This document shows, in pieces, positions 25,568 to 34,949 of a DNA stretch of 64,000 nucleotides. Location: contig NZ_CP053564.1 in the NCBI RefSeq assembly GCF_013155125.1, positions 1,991,501 through 2,055,500 of the forward strand, in the 5' to 3' direction. The position numbers and the translations under genes are program-made. Origin of the DNA: Pseudonocardia broussonetiae. Lineage in GTDB: Bacteria; Actinomycetota; Actinomycetes; Mycobacteriales; Pseudonocardiaceae. Under the pieces are notes generated by a model. It was not told the origin of the DNA. It did no database searches and saw nothing but the letters and a program-made list of their open reading frames with translations. Position 1 is the first letter of the stretch. Every line of letters starts with the position of its first letter.

Positions 25568-27229
25568 ATGGCTCGACACCCCGAGCTCGTCGACCGCTAC
25601 CGGCGCACCGGCGCCCGGCGCCCGGAGACCCTCGCGAACCTGTGGCAGCGCGTCGCCGACGCCCATCCGGAGCGGGAGGCCGTCGTGGCCCCCGACGGCC
25701 GGATGACCTACGCCGAGCTGGCGGTCGCGTCCGACCGGATCGCCGTGGGACTGCGCGAGTCGGGCCTGCTCCCCGGGGAGCGGGTGCTCGTGCAGAGCGG
25801 GAACTCCGTCGCCACGGCGATGGCGTGGTACGGCATGCTGAAAGCGGGTCTGGTGCCGGTCTGCACCCTGCCCGCGCACCGGCACCACGAGATCGAGGCG
25901 GTCGGCCGGAGGGCCGGCGCCGCCGCACACCTCGTCCAGGAGCAGCCCCGGTTCGACGTGCACGGGTTCGCCGCGGAGATGTCCGCGGCCGTCCCCAGTC
26001 TGCGGGTCACGCTGACGCTCGGCGCCGGAGCCGGGGCCGCGGGGATCCGGATCGAGGACCTCGCCGCGGCGGGGGACCCGCACACCGCCCGCGCCGGGGT
26101 GACGGAGGTCCAGGCCGGGCTGGACCCGGACGGCATCGCGGTCCTGCAGCTGTCCGGCGGGACCACCGGCACGCCGAAGCTGATCCCGCGTCGGCACCAC
26201 GAGTACTGGTACAACGCCGAGCGGTACGCCGCGGTACTGGGCTGGGACGCCCACGTCCGGGTCGCCCACCTGATGCCGATCGTGCACAACGCCGGGATCG
26301 TCTGCGGCCTGCACGCCCCGCACAGCGTCGGCGGCACGGCGGTCCTGCTGCCGCCGGACCCGGACGTCGTCCTGCCCGCCGTGGCGGCGGAACGGGTCAC
26401 CGACCTCATCGCGGGCACGCCGATGGCGGCGCTGGCCCGGTCGCTCGTCGGGCAGGGGCGACACCTCGAGCGCATCGTCATCGCCGGGTCCAAGCCGCCC
26501 GAGGGCATGTTCGAGCTGTTCGAGTCGGCGGGTGTCTGGGTGGGCCAGCTCTACGGCATGGCCGAGGGGTTCTTCACCGTCACCCCGCTCGACGCGCCCC
26601 GAGCGGTCCGACGCTGGTCGGTGGGCGTGCCGATCAGCGAGTCCGACGAGGCCGCGATCCTGGGGCCGGGCACCGAGACCGAGGTGCCGGACGGCGAGGT
26701 CGGCGAGATGTGCGTGCGGGGGCCCTACACCGTCACCGGGTACTTCGACGCGCGGCCCGGCGACGAGGCGGCGGAGACCACGGCGCACAACGCGAGGGCC
26801 TTCACCTCCGAGGGCTACTACCGCACCGGCGACCTCGGCATGGTGCGGATCGAGGACGGCCACCGGTGCTACTCCATCGAGGGCCGGATCAAGGACGTCA
26901 TCGACCGCGGCGGCGAGAAGATCAGCGTCGACGAGCTCGAGGCGCTGCTCGCGGGCCACCCGCGGATCGCGGAGGTCGCGGTCGTCGCCATGCCCGACCC
27001 GCGGTTGGGGGAACGGGGCTGCGCCTTCGTCGTCCCGCGTGCGGGGGAGATCCTCGCCCTGCCCGACGTCCAGGAGTACCTGGCCGGTCGCGGAGTCGCC
27101 AAGTTCAAGTGGCCGGAGCGGGTGGAGCTGGTCGACGCACTGCCGCGCACGGCCGTCGGGAAGATCGACAAGAACGCGATGCGCGCCGCCGTCGCGGGAC
27201 TGGTCGAGGCACAGGCGGCCGGGAGGTGA
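25568..27229 (+). CDS. Aryl-AMP/CoA ligase (salicylate- or dihydroxybenzoate-activating)
   Basis: A 553-residue ANL-superfamily enzyme. The P-loop QLSGGTTGTPKLIPR and the following HHEYWYNAE are closest to the 2,3-dihydroxybenzoate/salicylate-AMP ligases (EntE, SdgA). GQLYGMAEGF, YYRTGDLG and the C-terminal catalytic Lys in TAVGKIDKNAM are all present. It would adenylate an aromatic acid and load it on CoA for the upstream hydroxylase. GAGGAG precedes the ATG. It converges on the P450 gene at 27258. Confidence 0.85.
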   Translation: MARHPELVDRYRRTGARRPETLANLWQRVADAHPEREAVVAPDGRMTYAELAVASDRIAVGLRESGLLPGERVLVQSGNSVATAMAWYGMLKAGLVPVCTLPAHRHHEIEAVGRRAGAAAHLVQEQPRFDVHGFAAEMSAAVPSLRVTLTLGAGAGAAGIRIEDLAAAGDPHTARAGVTEVQAGLDPDGIAVLQLSGGTTGTPKLIPRRHHEYWYNAERYAAVLGWDAHVRVAHLMPIVHNAGIVCGLHAPHSVGGTAVLLPPDPDVVLPAVAAERVTDLIAGTPMAALARSLVGQGRHLERIVIAGSKPPEGMFELFESAGVWVGQLYGMAEGFFTVTPLDAPRAVRRWSVGVPISESDEAAILGPGTETEVPDGEVGEMCVRGPYTVTGYFDARPGDEAAETTAHNARAFTSEGYYRTGDLGMVRIEDGHRCYSIEGRIKDVIDRGGEKISVDELEALLAGHPRIAEVAVVAMPDPRLGERGCAFVVPRAGEILALPDVQEYLAGRGVAKFKWPERVELVDALPRTAVGKIDKNAMRAAVAGLVEAQAAGR

Positions 27230-27261
27230 CCGGTCCGCCGCCGCAGCGCGGTCCCGGTCAC
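27226..27261. terminator. Hairpin between convergent ligase and P450 genes
   Basis: GTGACCGG (27226-27233) and CCGGTCAC (27254-27261) form an eight-base stem with a GC-rich inner part that can pair further. It includes the stop codons of both convergent genes, so it probably serves as a bidirectional terminator. Confidence 0.6.
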
Positions 27262-28472
27262 GGGGTCGGCGCGGGCTCCGTCCGCGGGCGCGGTTCGACC
27301 GTGACGGGCAGTTCCTGCAGGCCGCGGAGCACCGGGTTGTAGTGCCGGACCGGCTCGCCCGCCGGTGCGAACCGGGCGACCCGCCCCGCGAGCGCCTGCA
27401 CGATCGCGCGCGCCTCCAGACGCGCGAGCCCCTGGCCCGCGCACCCGTGCACGCCGTTGCCGAAGGCCAGGTGGTCGAGGGCGCCGCGGTGCAGGTCGAA
27501 CCGGTCGGGGTCGGCGAACCGCCGCTCGTCGCGGTTGGCGGACCCGAAGTGCAGGCACACCCGGCTGTCGGCGGGGATCGTCGTCCCGTCGATCTCGACC
27601 TCGCACGTCGTCTCGCGGAAGAACGCCTGCACCGGTGCCTCGAGCCGGAGCGTCTCCTCGAACGCGGCCCTGCCGAGTCGGGGGTCCTCGCGGATCTCGT
27701 CCCAGACGTCCGGGCGCTCGGCGAAGATCCGCAGCATCGACCCGATCCCGTTGACCGTCGTGTCCATGCCGGCGACCAGGAAGGCGCGCATGAGCGGGAA
27801 CGCCTTGTCGGCCGGGATCCGGCCCTCGTCGACGGCGTCGAGCACGGCGGCTCCCCAGCTGCCCTCGCGGAGCCGGTCGCGGGTCCCCACCTGCGCGATC
27901 CACTCGAGGAACGAGAAGAGGAACGGCAGGCGCCCCTCCAGCTCCGGCGTGAGCGGCCCGAACGTGGCGAAGGCTGCGTCCGCTCCGGGGATCAGGTTCT
28001 CGCGCCCCTCCTGGGGGACCCCGATCAGGTCGGCCACGACCTCGACCGGGAACCGCTGCGCCAGCGCGGGGACGGCGTCGAACGTCCCGAGCGGCACGAC
28101 CGCGTCCACGAGCTCGACCGCCCGCTGCTCGATCGCGCCGCGCATCCTGTTGACCCCGCGCGGTCCGACCTGCTCCGACAGCACCGAGCGGAGCAGGTCG
28201 TGGTCGGGCGGGTCCGAGCTGAGGAGCCCGCCGAGCGAACCGGCGTTGAGCCGGGCCTCCAGCCCGGTCCCGCGGGCCGAGCTGAACGTCCGCCAGTCGC
28301 CCAGCGCGGCCCGGACGTCGGCGTGGCGGGACAGGAGGTAGTAGTCGTGCTCCCGCATGTGGACGGCGCCGCCGAGGTCGCGGAGCTCCCGCAGGACCGG
28401 GTACGGGTCCTCGAGGAGGTCGTGACCGAACAGGTCGACGTCCGAGGTGGGCTGGCTGCGTGTTCGACTCAT
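27258..28472 (-). CDS. Cytochrome P450 (CYP199-like)
   Basis: A 404-residue P450 with a canonical I-helix (AGMDTTVNGIGSML), ExxR (EETLR), and heme motif FGNGVHGCAG. The SSDPPDHDLLR and TFSSARGTGLE stretches resemble CYP199-type enzymes that hydroxylate or O-demethylate para-substituted benzoates. It ends the minus-strand aromatic operon, 43 bases after the hydrolase gene. No ferredoxin adjoins it; the pair at 16637/15408 could supply electrons. The substrate is inferred to be a benzoate-type acid, with modest confidence. Confidence 0.85.
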   Translation of the reverse strand: MSRTRSQPTSDVDLFGHDLLEDPYPVLRELRDLGGAVHMREHDYYLLSRHADVRAALGDWRTFSSARGTGLEARLNAGSLGGLLSSDPPDHDLLRSVLSEQVGPRGVNRMRGAIEQRAVELVDAVVPLGTFDAVPALAQRFPVEVVADLIGVPQEGRENLIPGADAAFATFGPLTPELEGRLPFLFSFLEWIAQVGTRDRLREGSWGAAVLDAVDEGRIPADKAFPLMRAFLVAGMDTTVNGIGSMLRIFAERPDVWDEIREDPRLGRAAFEETLRLEAPVQAFFRETTCEVEIDGTTIPADSRVCLHFGSANRDERRFADPDRFDLHRGALDHLAFGNGVHGCAGQGLARLEARAIVQALAGRVARFAPAGEPVRHYNPVLRGLQELPVTVEPRPRTEPAPTP

Positions 28473-28515
28473 CCCGGGTCTCCTGGTGGGCGGTGGTGGC
28501 AGGGTGGCCGGCGCC

Positions 28516-29451
28516 TCAGGAGAGCGTCGCCGCCCACTCCACGACGACCTTCGTGAACAGCTCGGGATCGAACTGGTGCATCATGTGCATCGCCGTCGGG
28601 TGGTCCTGGTAGTCGCACCGCTGGCCGGCCGCCTCGATGAGCTGCTTGGCGCGCATCGCCTGGGCGTCGGTCAGGGCCCCGAAGGCGACGTCGGTCGTCG
28701 GGACCACCGCGCGCATGTGGTGGGTGAGCAGCACCGGCGTCTTCGCCTGCGACAGCATGACGTCGTGGGGGCAGTTCAGCGCGACCGTCCCCTCGACGAA
28801 CGCGCGCGCCCACTCGGGGTCGTACTCCTTCATGTTCTGCGGCGGCTGCGCCGGGTCGGGCACCATGGCCTTCACCGCGTCCGCGATCGGGGAGTTCGCG
28901 CTCGCCTCCACGAAGCCGTGCCAGTCGCCGACCGACCACTGGTCGCCGAGGTACCGGTTCCACAGCTCGAACAGCGTGCCGGCCATGTGCTGGCGGATGC
29001 TGTGGCCGAACGCCGGGACCAGCTCGGAGGAGAAGAGCGGGGCGTCCTCGACGACGGCTCCGCGGATCTGGCCCGGCATGGCGTACGCCGACAGCCACGC
29101 CGCCATCACGCCGCCGGACGAGCAGCCGGAGACGATGGTCGGCCGGCCGATGGCGAGCGCGATGAACCGGACGAGATCGCTGCCGAAGTTGTCGAGGCTG
29201 TAGCGGCGCGGGGTCCACGAGCTGCGTCCCTGCCCCCGCATGTCGACGGCGAAGACGTGGAAGTGCTCGGCGAGCATCCCGATCGACGGTTCGTAGCTCC
29301 ACCACGAACCGGTCTGCTCCGGGACGAGCAGCAGCGCGGGGCTGTCGGGGGAGCCCGCCTCCGCGTAGTTCATGGTGATCTCGCCGAGGTCGACCTGCTT
29401 CTCGGCGAAGGCGTGCGGGACGAAGGTGTCGTCGGACGGGACGTGGGTCAT
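28516..29451 (-). CDS. Alpha/beta hydrolase
   Basis: A 311-residue alpha/beta hydrolase. VFAVDMRGQGRSSW follows the oxyanion region, the nucleophile Ser lies in SGCSSGGVMA, and the His lies near AMHMMHQFD. The usual HG dipeptide of the oxyanion hole is replaced by VPEQTGSWW. Such enzymes include lactonases and C-C hydrolases acting on meta-cleavage products. Its place in an operon with an extradiol dioxygenase makes ring-cleavage product hydrolysis a reasonable guess. The ATG at 29451 overlaps the stop of the upstream ligase gene. Confidence 0.8.
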   Translation of the reverse strand: MTHVPSDDTFVPHAFAEKQVDLGEITMNYAEAGSPDSPALLLVPEQTGSWWSYEPSIGMLAEHFHVFAVDMRGQGRSSWTPRRYSLDNFGSDLVRFIALAIGRPTIVSGCSSGGVMAAWLSAYAMPGQIRGAVVEDAPLFSSELVPAFGHSIRQHMAGTLFELWNRYLGDQWSVGDWHGFVEASANSPIADAVKAMVPDPAQPPQNMKEYDPEWARAFVEGTVALNCPHDVMLSQAKTPVLLTHHMRAVVPTTDVAFGALTDAQAMRAKQLIEAAGQRCDYQDHPTAMHMMHQFDPELFTKVVVEWAATLS

Positions 29452-31482
29452 CGTGCGTTCTCCTTTGAACGGTCTTCCGTGCGTCGTCGGTCGTCGGCCT
29501 CGGCCGCATCCCACCGCGCGGCGAGCCCGACGTACTCGGTGATCAGCTCGGGGCGGTCGACCGCGCCGTCGCTCATCACGTCCTCGGGGCGCGCGCCCTG
29601 CAGGATCCGCTTGATCGGCACCTCCAGCTTCTTCCCGGTCCTGGTGTGCGGGATGGCGGCCACGACGTGGAACTCGTCGGGCACGTGCCGCGGCGACCCC
29701 TCGGTGCGCAGCCTGTGCCGCAGGACGTCGATCGCCTGCTCGTCGAGGACCTGACCGGGGTGCGGCACCAGGAACATCGGCATCCGGTACGTCCCGTCGC
29801 CGCGCTCGACGCCGACGACCAGCGCCTCGGCCACCCCGCCCGGCCCCTCGACGATCTGGTACAGGTCGGCCGAGCCGATCCGCACGCCGTTGCGGTTGAG
29901 GGTCGCGTCGGAGCGCCCGTGCACGACGAACGAGCCGCGGGCGGTGTGGGTGGCCCAGTCGCCGTGGCGCCAGACCCCCGGGAAGGTGTCGAAGTAGGCG
30001 GCGCGGTACCGGGAGCCGTCGGGGTCGTCCCAGAAGGCGACCGGCATGCTCGGCATCGGGAGCGTGACGACCAGCTCGCCCACGGCGTCGCGCACGGGCC
30101 TGCCGCTCCCGTCGACGGCCGCCGCCGCCGTGCCCAGCACCGGGCCGGAGATCTCGCCGGGCACGACCGGGAGCGGCGGCGCGCCGCTGACGAACGCGGC
30201 GACGACGTCGGTGCCGCCGCTGCTCGAGATCACCGGCACGGACGGCGAGACGGCCTCGCGCACCCAGGCGTTCAGCCCGGCGGGTGCGGGCGCTCCGCTG
30301 ACCATGATCCGCGCGAGCCGCGGGAACCCGTGGCGCTCGCCCGGCCGCAGGCCCTGCGACGAGCAGGCCAGCAGGTGCCCGGGGCTGGTGCCGAACACGG
30401 TGACGCCCTCGTCGGCGACGATCTGCCACAGCCGGTCGGCCGTCGGGAAAGGTGGGGCTGCCCTCGTACGTCACGGCGGTGACGCCCGAGAGCAGGCTGG
30501 AGACGACGCTGTTCCACAGCATCCAGTTGGTCGTGGTGTACCAGAAGAAGGTGTCGCCCGGCCCCAGGTCGTTCTGCAGCGCGGTGGAGGCGAGGCTCAT
30601 CGCGACCACGCCGCCGTGGCCGTGCACGATCCCCTTCGGGACGCCGGTCGTGCCGGAGGAGAACAGGACCCACAGCGGGTGGTCGGCGGGCACCTGCTCG
30701 GTGACGAGCTCCGCCGTCGAGTCCGGGGAGCAGACGTCGCCCCAGCGCTCGTGGGGCACGGGGCCGAAGGCGCCCGGCCCGACGTCGAGCCCGGGCCGCG
30801 ACACGGTGACCACTGCGCGCACCCCGAGCTCCTCGACGAGCGCGGCGACCTCCGTGCGCCGGTCGTGCACCTTCCCGGCGAAGGCGTACGCGGTGGCGGC
30901 CACCAGCACGGCGGGCTCGAGCTGCCGCAGCCTGCCCGCCGCGGCCGGGACCCCGTAGTCCGGCGCGCATCCCGCCCAGACCGCCCCGAGCGCCGCCGTG
31001 GCGAGGAACGCGACGACGGACTCCTGCGCGTTGGGCAGGTAGCCGACGACCCGGTCGCCCTTCCGGACGCCGAGGCGCCGCAGCGCCGACGCGACGCCGG
31101 CCACGGCCGACCGCAGCTGCGACCAGCTCAGCTCGGTGCGTCCGCCGTCCTCGGCGATCGAGACGAGCGCGGCGCCGGGCCGGTCGGCGAACCGCAGCAC
31201 CTGGTCGACGTAGTTGAGGCGGGCGCCGTCGAACCACCGGGCTCCGGGCATCGTGCGGCGGTCGAGGACCGACCGGTACGGCACCGACGCGACGACGCCG
31301 AGCTGGTCCCAGACCTCCGCCCAGAACTGCTCCGGTTCGGTGACGGACCACTCGTGCAGCTGCCAGTAGTCGTCCAGGACGATGCCGTGCCGCCGGGCGG
31401 CCCGGGCGCCGAACTCCCCGATCCTCGTGCCGCGGGCCAACGGTGCCTCGGCGAGTCCCTCGGGTGCCACGGGTCCGCTCAT
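29448..31482 (-). pseudogene. Acetoacetate-CoA ligase-like gene interrupted by a frameshift
   Basis: The 5' part (ATG 31482) encodes a clear acetoacetyl-CoA synthetase start, including DDYWQLHEWSVTEPEQFWAE, LFSSGTTGVPKGIVHGHGG and TNWMLWN, up to SPTF. The 3' part continues in another frame from ADRLWQIVADEGVTVFGTS through WRHGDWA, GRSDATLNRNGVRIG and TRTGKKLEVPIKR to the stop at 29448. Removing one base from the GGGAAA run at 30445-30450 (plus strand) restores a single frame of about 677 codons with the usual motifs. It is either a real inactivating mutation or a sequencing error in a homopolymer. If intact it would activate acetoacetate or a similar beta-keto acid. Coupled by ATGA to both neighbours. 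Confidence 0.8.
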
Positions 31483-32417
31483 GACGAGTGCGCGCCCGCC
31501 ATCAGCGCGGCCAGGTCGTCCGGGCGCAGGAAGGACGCCGGCGGCGGCGGGCCCCACTCGTACAGCGCCCGCACCCCCTCCCACACCTCGGGCTTCCACA
31601 GGGCGTCGTCCACGATGCAGTCGATGTCGGAGCTGTACTCGGAGAAGTTGCCGGCCGGGTCCCTGAGGTACCAGAAGAAGTTCGAGCCGACGGCGTGGCG
31701 TCCGAGGCCCCAGACGTGGCGCGCGGGGTCGGCGGCGAGCATGGAACGGGCTCCGCGGCCGATCTCGTCGACGTCGTCGACCATCCACGACGTGTGGTGG
31801 AGGAACGACACCGGTGCCTTCTGCACGAGGAGGTTGTGGTGGTCGGTCGAGCACCGCAGGAACGCCGCGACGTCGGACACGCGATCACTAGTCCGGAACC
31901 CGATGCCCTCGACGAAGAACCGCTCGGTCGCGGCGTAGTCGGTCGTGCCCACGACGACGTGGCCCAGCTTGCGCGGCCTGACGGGCCCCTCGCGCAGGAC
32001 GGCCTCCGCACGCGCGTTCGTGCGCACGGGTCGCCCCGGCGCGTTGTAGTGCTGCGCCGGAGCGGGCGCGGACTCGATGCGGCCGGCGATCGAGACGTGG
32101 ACCACGACACCGGTCCCCGGGTCGACGGCGGAGATCCGTCCTCCGGTCCGTTCGAAGGCCACCCCGATCCGCCGCAGGTTGCCGGCGACCCGGTCCAGGT
32201 CGTCGGGGTCGTCGGCACCGACACCGAGGTCCAGGAGCCGTCGCACGTCCGTGCGCCGGAGCGCGAGCTGCTCGCCACCGTCCTGCGTGCCGAAGCGCGC
32301 CACCGGGTCGCCGGCGTCCGCCGCGATCCGCGTCAGCCCGAACTCGGAGTAGTACCGGGCCGTCGCTGCGACGTCGGGGACGCCGATGGTGATGCCGGTC
32401 AGTCGGTGCAGTGCCAT
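31479..32417 (-). CDS. VOC-family extradiol ring-cleavage dioxygenase
   Basis: A 312-residue two-module vicinal-oxygen-chelate protein. Module 1 (TGITIGVPDVAATARYYSEF) is structural. Module 2 carries the likely Fe(II) ligands: His in KLGHVVVGTTD, His in FLHHTSWMVDD and Glu in NFSEYSSDID. This layout matches catechol 2,3-dioxygenase and 2,3-dihydroxybiphenyl dioxygenase relatives, which cleave catechols next to the hydroxyls. It would make the ring-fission product handled by the FAH-family protein and hydrolase of the same operon. The ATG at 32417 follows an AGGACAGGG-type ribosome site. Confidence 0.85.
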   Translation of the reverse strand: MALHRLTGITIGVPDVAATARYYSEFGLTRIAADAGDPVARFGTQDGGEQLALRRTDVRRLLDLGVGADDPDDLDRVAGNLRRIGVAFERTGGRISAVDPGTGVVVHVSIAGRIESAPAPAQHYNAPGRPVRTNARAEAVLREGPVRPRKLGHVVVGTTDYAATERFFVEGIGFRTSDRVSDVAAFLRCSTDHHNLLVQKAPVSFLHHTSWMVDDVDEIGRGARSMLAADPARHVWGLGRHAVGSNFFWYLRDPAGNFSEYSSDIDCIVDDALWKPEVWEGVRALYEWGPPPPASFLRPDDLAALMAGAHSS

Positions 32418-32454
32418 GGCGGTCCCTGTCCTCGCTCGGTCGGTCGGTCGGGCT

Positions 32455-33312
32455 CTACGTGGCCTGCACGCACACCTGGCGCAGGCTGCCGATCCCACCG
32501 ATGGTGGTCTCGACGACGTCGCCCTCCGCGAGGAACCACGGCGGCTTCCGCGCTCCGCCGACCCCCGCCGGCGTGCCCGTGAAGATCACGTCGCCGGGGA
32601 ACAGCTCCAGCACCGACGACAGGTGCGCGACGAGCGCGGGCACGGAGAAGACCAGCTGCCCGGTCGAGCTCGACTGGACGGTCCGGCCGTTGACCGTGCA
32701 CGCGATCGGGATCCGGTCGCGGTCCGCGAGCTCGTCCGGGGTGACGAGCCAGGGACCCTGCGGGGCGAAGCCGGCGAAGGACTTGCCGAGCGAGAACTGC
32801 GGCGCCGGGCCGGCGAGCTGGACCGTCCGCTCGGAGAAGTCCTGTCCGACGGTCAGCCCGGCGACGTGCGACCACGCGTCCTCGATCGCGACGTCGCGGG
32901 CGGCCCTCCCGATCACGACGACGAGCTCCGCCTCCCAGTCGACGGTCTCCCCGGCCAGCACGAGGTCCCCCACCGGCCCGGCGAAGCTGCCGACGAACTT
33001 CGTGAAGACCGTCGGCGCCTCGGGGAGGGTGAGACCCGACTCGACGACGTGGTCCCGGTAGTTGAGCCCGATGGCGAACACCTGCCGCGGGGCGGGTGAC
33101 GGCGCATCGAGCTCGGCGAGCTCGACCCCGTCGCCGTGGGCCGGGTAGTCGACGTCGGCCGTCGCGTGCCAGCGGACCACCTCGTCCCAGGCGTCGAAGA
33201 CGTCCCGCGGGTCGGGGCCGAACCGTCCGCCGCTCGCCGTGGCGAGGTCGATCACCGCGGTGGCGTCGGGCGACACCAGAACCGCTCGTCCCGCTCTCGA
33301 ACCGACGCGCAT
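32455..33312 (-). CDS. Fumarylacetoacetate hydrolase (FAH)-family protein
   Basis: A 285-residue FAH-family protein. The FAIGLNYRDHVVESG start of the catalytic domain, the metal-binding acids in ETVDWEAELVVVIGR, TVGQDFSER and VIFTGTPAGVG are all present. The family hydrolyses or isomerises ring-cleavage products (fumarylpyruvate, 2-hydroxyhepta-2,4-dienedioate and similar). It is the first gene of the five-gene minus-strand operon, divergent from a GntR gene. The start at ATG 33312 is chosen because GAGAGGCAGG precedes it; an upstream in-frame ATG is less likely. Confidence 0.88.
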   Translation of the reverse strand: MRVGSRAGRAVLVSPDATAVIDLATASGGRFGPDPRDVFDAWDEVVRWHATADVDYPAHGDGVELAELDAPSPAPRQVFAIGLNYRDHVVESGLTLPEAPTVFTKFVGSFAGPVGDLVLAGETVDWEAELVVVIGRAARDVAIEDAWSHVAGLTVGQDFSERTVQLAGPAPQFSLGKSFAGFAPQGPWLVTPDELADRDRIPIACTVNGRTVQSSSTGQLVFSVPALVAHLSSVLELFPGDVIFTGTPAGVGGARKPPWFLAEGDVVETTIGGIGSLRQVCVQAT

Positions 33313-33377
33313 CCGTGCCTGCCTCTCGTCCGGTGTGGCGCCCACGCAACCACGGTGACGTTCGGCAAGTCAATGCT

Positions 33378-33425
33378 ATTTCGAAATTCGGTGAGCACGT
33401 CGGTCGGCGGCGATGTTTCGACATC
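33378..33425. promoter_or_regulatory. Twin palindromes in the GntR/FAH divergent promoter
   Basis: ATTTCGAAAT (33378-33387) and GATGTTTCGACATC (33412-33425) are both perfect palindromes or inverted repeats with the common core TTTCGA. Their centres are 36 bases apart. They lie between the FAH operon and the GntR gene and are good candidates for GntR operators controlling both directions. Confidence 0.6.
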
Positions 33426-33444
33426 ATCGACTACAGTGCGTCGC

Positions 33445-34128
33445 ATGGCACGGGCGAGCTCCGGCTCCGACACGAGGGCGGGCGCGGTGCTGCGCCGGTT
33501 GCGCGGGGACATCCTCAACGGACGCCTCGCGCCGGGGTCGAAGCTCGGTTTCGCCGAGCTGGGCGAGCGCTACGAGGTCAGCACCGGGGTGCTCCGCGAG
33601 GTGCTGCCCCGCCTGGTCGAGCAGGGTCTGGCGACCTCGGAGGCCCAGCTGGGCTTCCGCGTCGTCGACGTGTCGGTCGACAAGCTCATGCAGCTCACCG
33701 ACGCGCGGGTCGTGCTCGAGAGCATCGTGATCAGGGACGCGATCGCCACGGGCGACATCGCCTGGGAGTCCGAGGTCGTGGCGAGGCACCACACCCTGGA
33801 GCGGGTCGGGCGCACGGTCACCGGCGACGAGGTCTCCGACGCCTGGCACGCGGCGCACGAGGCCTTCCACCTCGCGATCCTCGCCGGCTGCGGCAACAGC
33901 TACCTCTACGGAGCCGCCGCGCGCCTGCGGTCGATCTCGGTGGTCTACCGGTGCTGGTCCACAGCGGAGCACCGTCGGACGCACCGTGACGTCGAGGGCG
34001 AGCACCGCGCGATCATGCAGGCCACGATCGGGCGTGACGCCGATCTGGCGGTCCGCCTCGGCGAGCGCCACATCCGCCTCACCACCGAGCTGCTGATCGC
34101 GTCCCGGCCGGCCGCTGCGCCGGTCTGA
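33445..34128 (+). CDS. GntR-family regulator, FCD subgroup
   Basis: A 227-residue regulator with winged helix (LRRLRGDILNGRLAPGSKL, LGERYEVSTGVLREVLPRL) and an FCD helical domain with metal/ligand residues in AHEAFHLAILAGC and EGEHRAIMQA. There is no clear ribosome site, and the transcript may be leaderless; GTG 33436 is an alternative start. It is divergent from the FAH/dioxygenase operon and probably represses it until an aromatic intermediate binds. Its 3' end overlaps the convergent IclR gene by 50 bases. Confidence 0.85.
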   Translation: MARASSGSDTRAGAVLRRLRGDILNGRLAPGSKLGFAELGERYEVSTGVLREVLPRLVEQGLATSEAQLGFRVVDVSVDKLMQLTDARVVLESIVIRDAIATGDIAWESEVVARHHTLERVGRTVTGDEVSDAWHAAHEAFHLAILAGCGNSYLYGAAARLRSISVVYRCWSTAEHRRTHRDVEGEHRAIMQATIGRDADLAVRLGERHIRLTTELLIASRPAAAPV

Positions 34129-34903
34129 CCGGGTCGCGCCCGCGCACCGCGCGGGCGATGGCGAGCGTCGCGGTGCGGATCGCGACCCGGTGGGCGATCT
34201 GCGTCCCGTCCGGACCGGGGGCCACCAGCGAGATCGCGCCGATCACCGTTCCCGCAGCGCCCGGGATCGGGGCGGCGACCGTGGAGATGACGTCCGGGCC
34301 ACCCGTCACGGGGTTGGAGGCGGTGAGGGCGCAGACACCTTCCCTGCGGACCATCGCCAGGAGGTCCCGCAGCCGGTCCGGTTCCGCGGCCCGGGCCAGG
34401 CACCCCTGCCGCACGTCGTCGGGCGCGCCGGAAAGCAGCGCGATCCCGATGCCGGTCTCGCCGAGGGGGATCCGGCCCCCGACCCGGTACTTGACCGGCG
34501 TCGCGTCCGCGGCGCTGAGCCGCTCGACCAGCACGCCCTCGTCGCCCTCCCGCACCGCCAGCAGGATGTGCTGGCGGGTGACGTGGTGCAGGTCCTCCAT
34601 CACCGGCAGCGCCGCGGCACGGAGCCCGTGCCCGCGGGGCGCCAACGAGGCGATCTCGAGCAGCCCGAGCCCGACGACGAACTCGCCGTCCTCGCGACGC
34701 TCGAGCGCCCCGACGTGCACGAGCTGGCCCGCGATCCGCAGCACCGTGCTCTTCGGCAGGCCGGAGCGCGCGGCGAGCGCCTGCAGCGAGAGGCTCTCAC
34801 CGGCGGCGGCGAAGGTCCGCAGCAACCGGAACGCCCGGTCGACGATCGGCTCGCCGACGGGCGGGCGCCCCGACGGTCGCGGAGCGCTCTCCGTGCCACT
34901 CAT
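34079..34903 (-). CDS. IclR-family transcriptional regulator
   Basis: A 274-residue IclR protein: winged helix (VDRAFRLLRTFAAAGESLSL, ARSGLPKSTVLRIAGQL), then a GAF-like effector domain (YRVGGRIPLGETGIGIALL; ISTVAAPIPGAAGTVIGAIS). IclR proteins commonly control aromatic catabolism (PobR, PcaU, HmgR). It is divergent from the flavoprotein hydroxylase at 34950, which is the likely target. The last 50 bases overlap the convergent GntR gene. Confidence 0.88.
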   Translation of the reverse strand: MSGTESAPRPSGRPPVGEPIVDRAFRLLRTFAAAGESLSLQALAARSGLPKSTVLRIAGQLVHVGALERREDGEFVVGLGLLEIASLAPRGHGLRAAALPVMEDLHHVTRQHILLAVREGDEGVLVERLSAADATPVKYRVGGRIPLGETGIGIALLSGAPDDVRQGCLARAAEPDRLRDLLAMVRREGVCALTASNPVTGGPDVISTVAAPIPGAAGTVIGAISLVAPGPDGTQIAHRVAIRTATLAIARAVRGRDPVRPAQRPAGTRSAARW

Positions 34904-34949
34904 CGGAATCTCCCGCGCGGGTGAGCCATGGCGCGCCGATCCTACGCAG

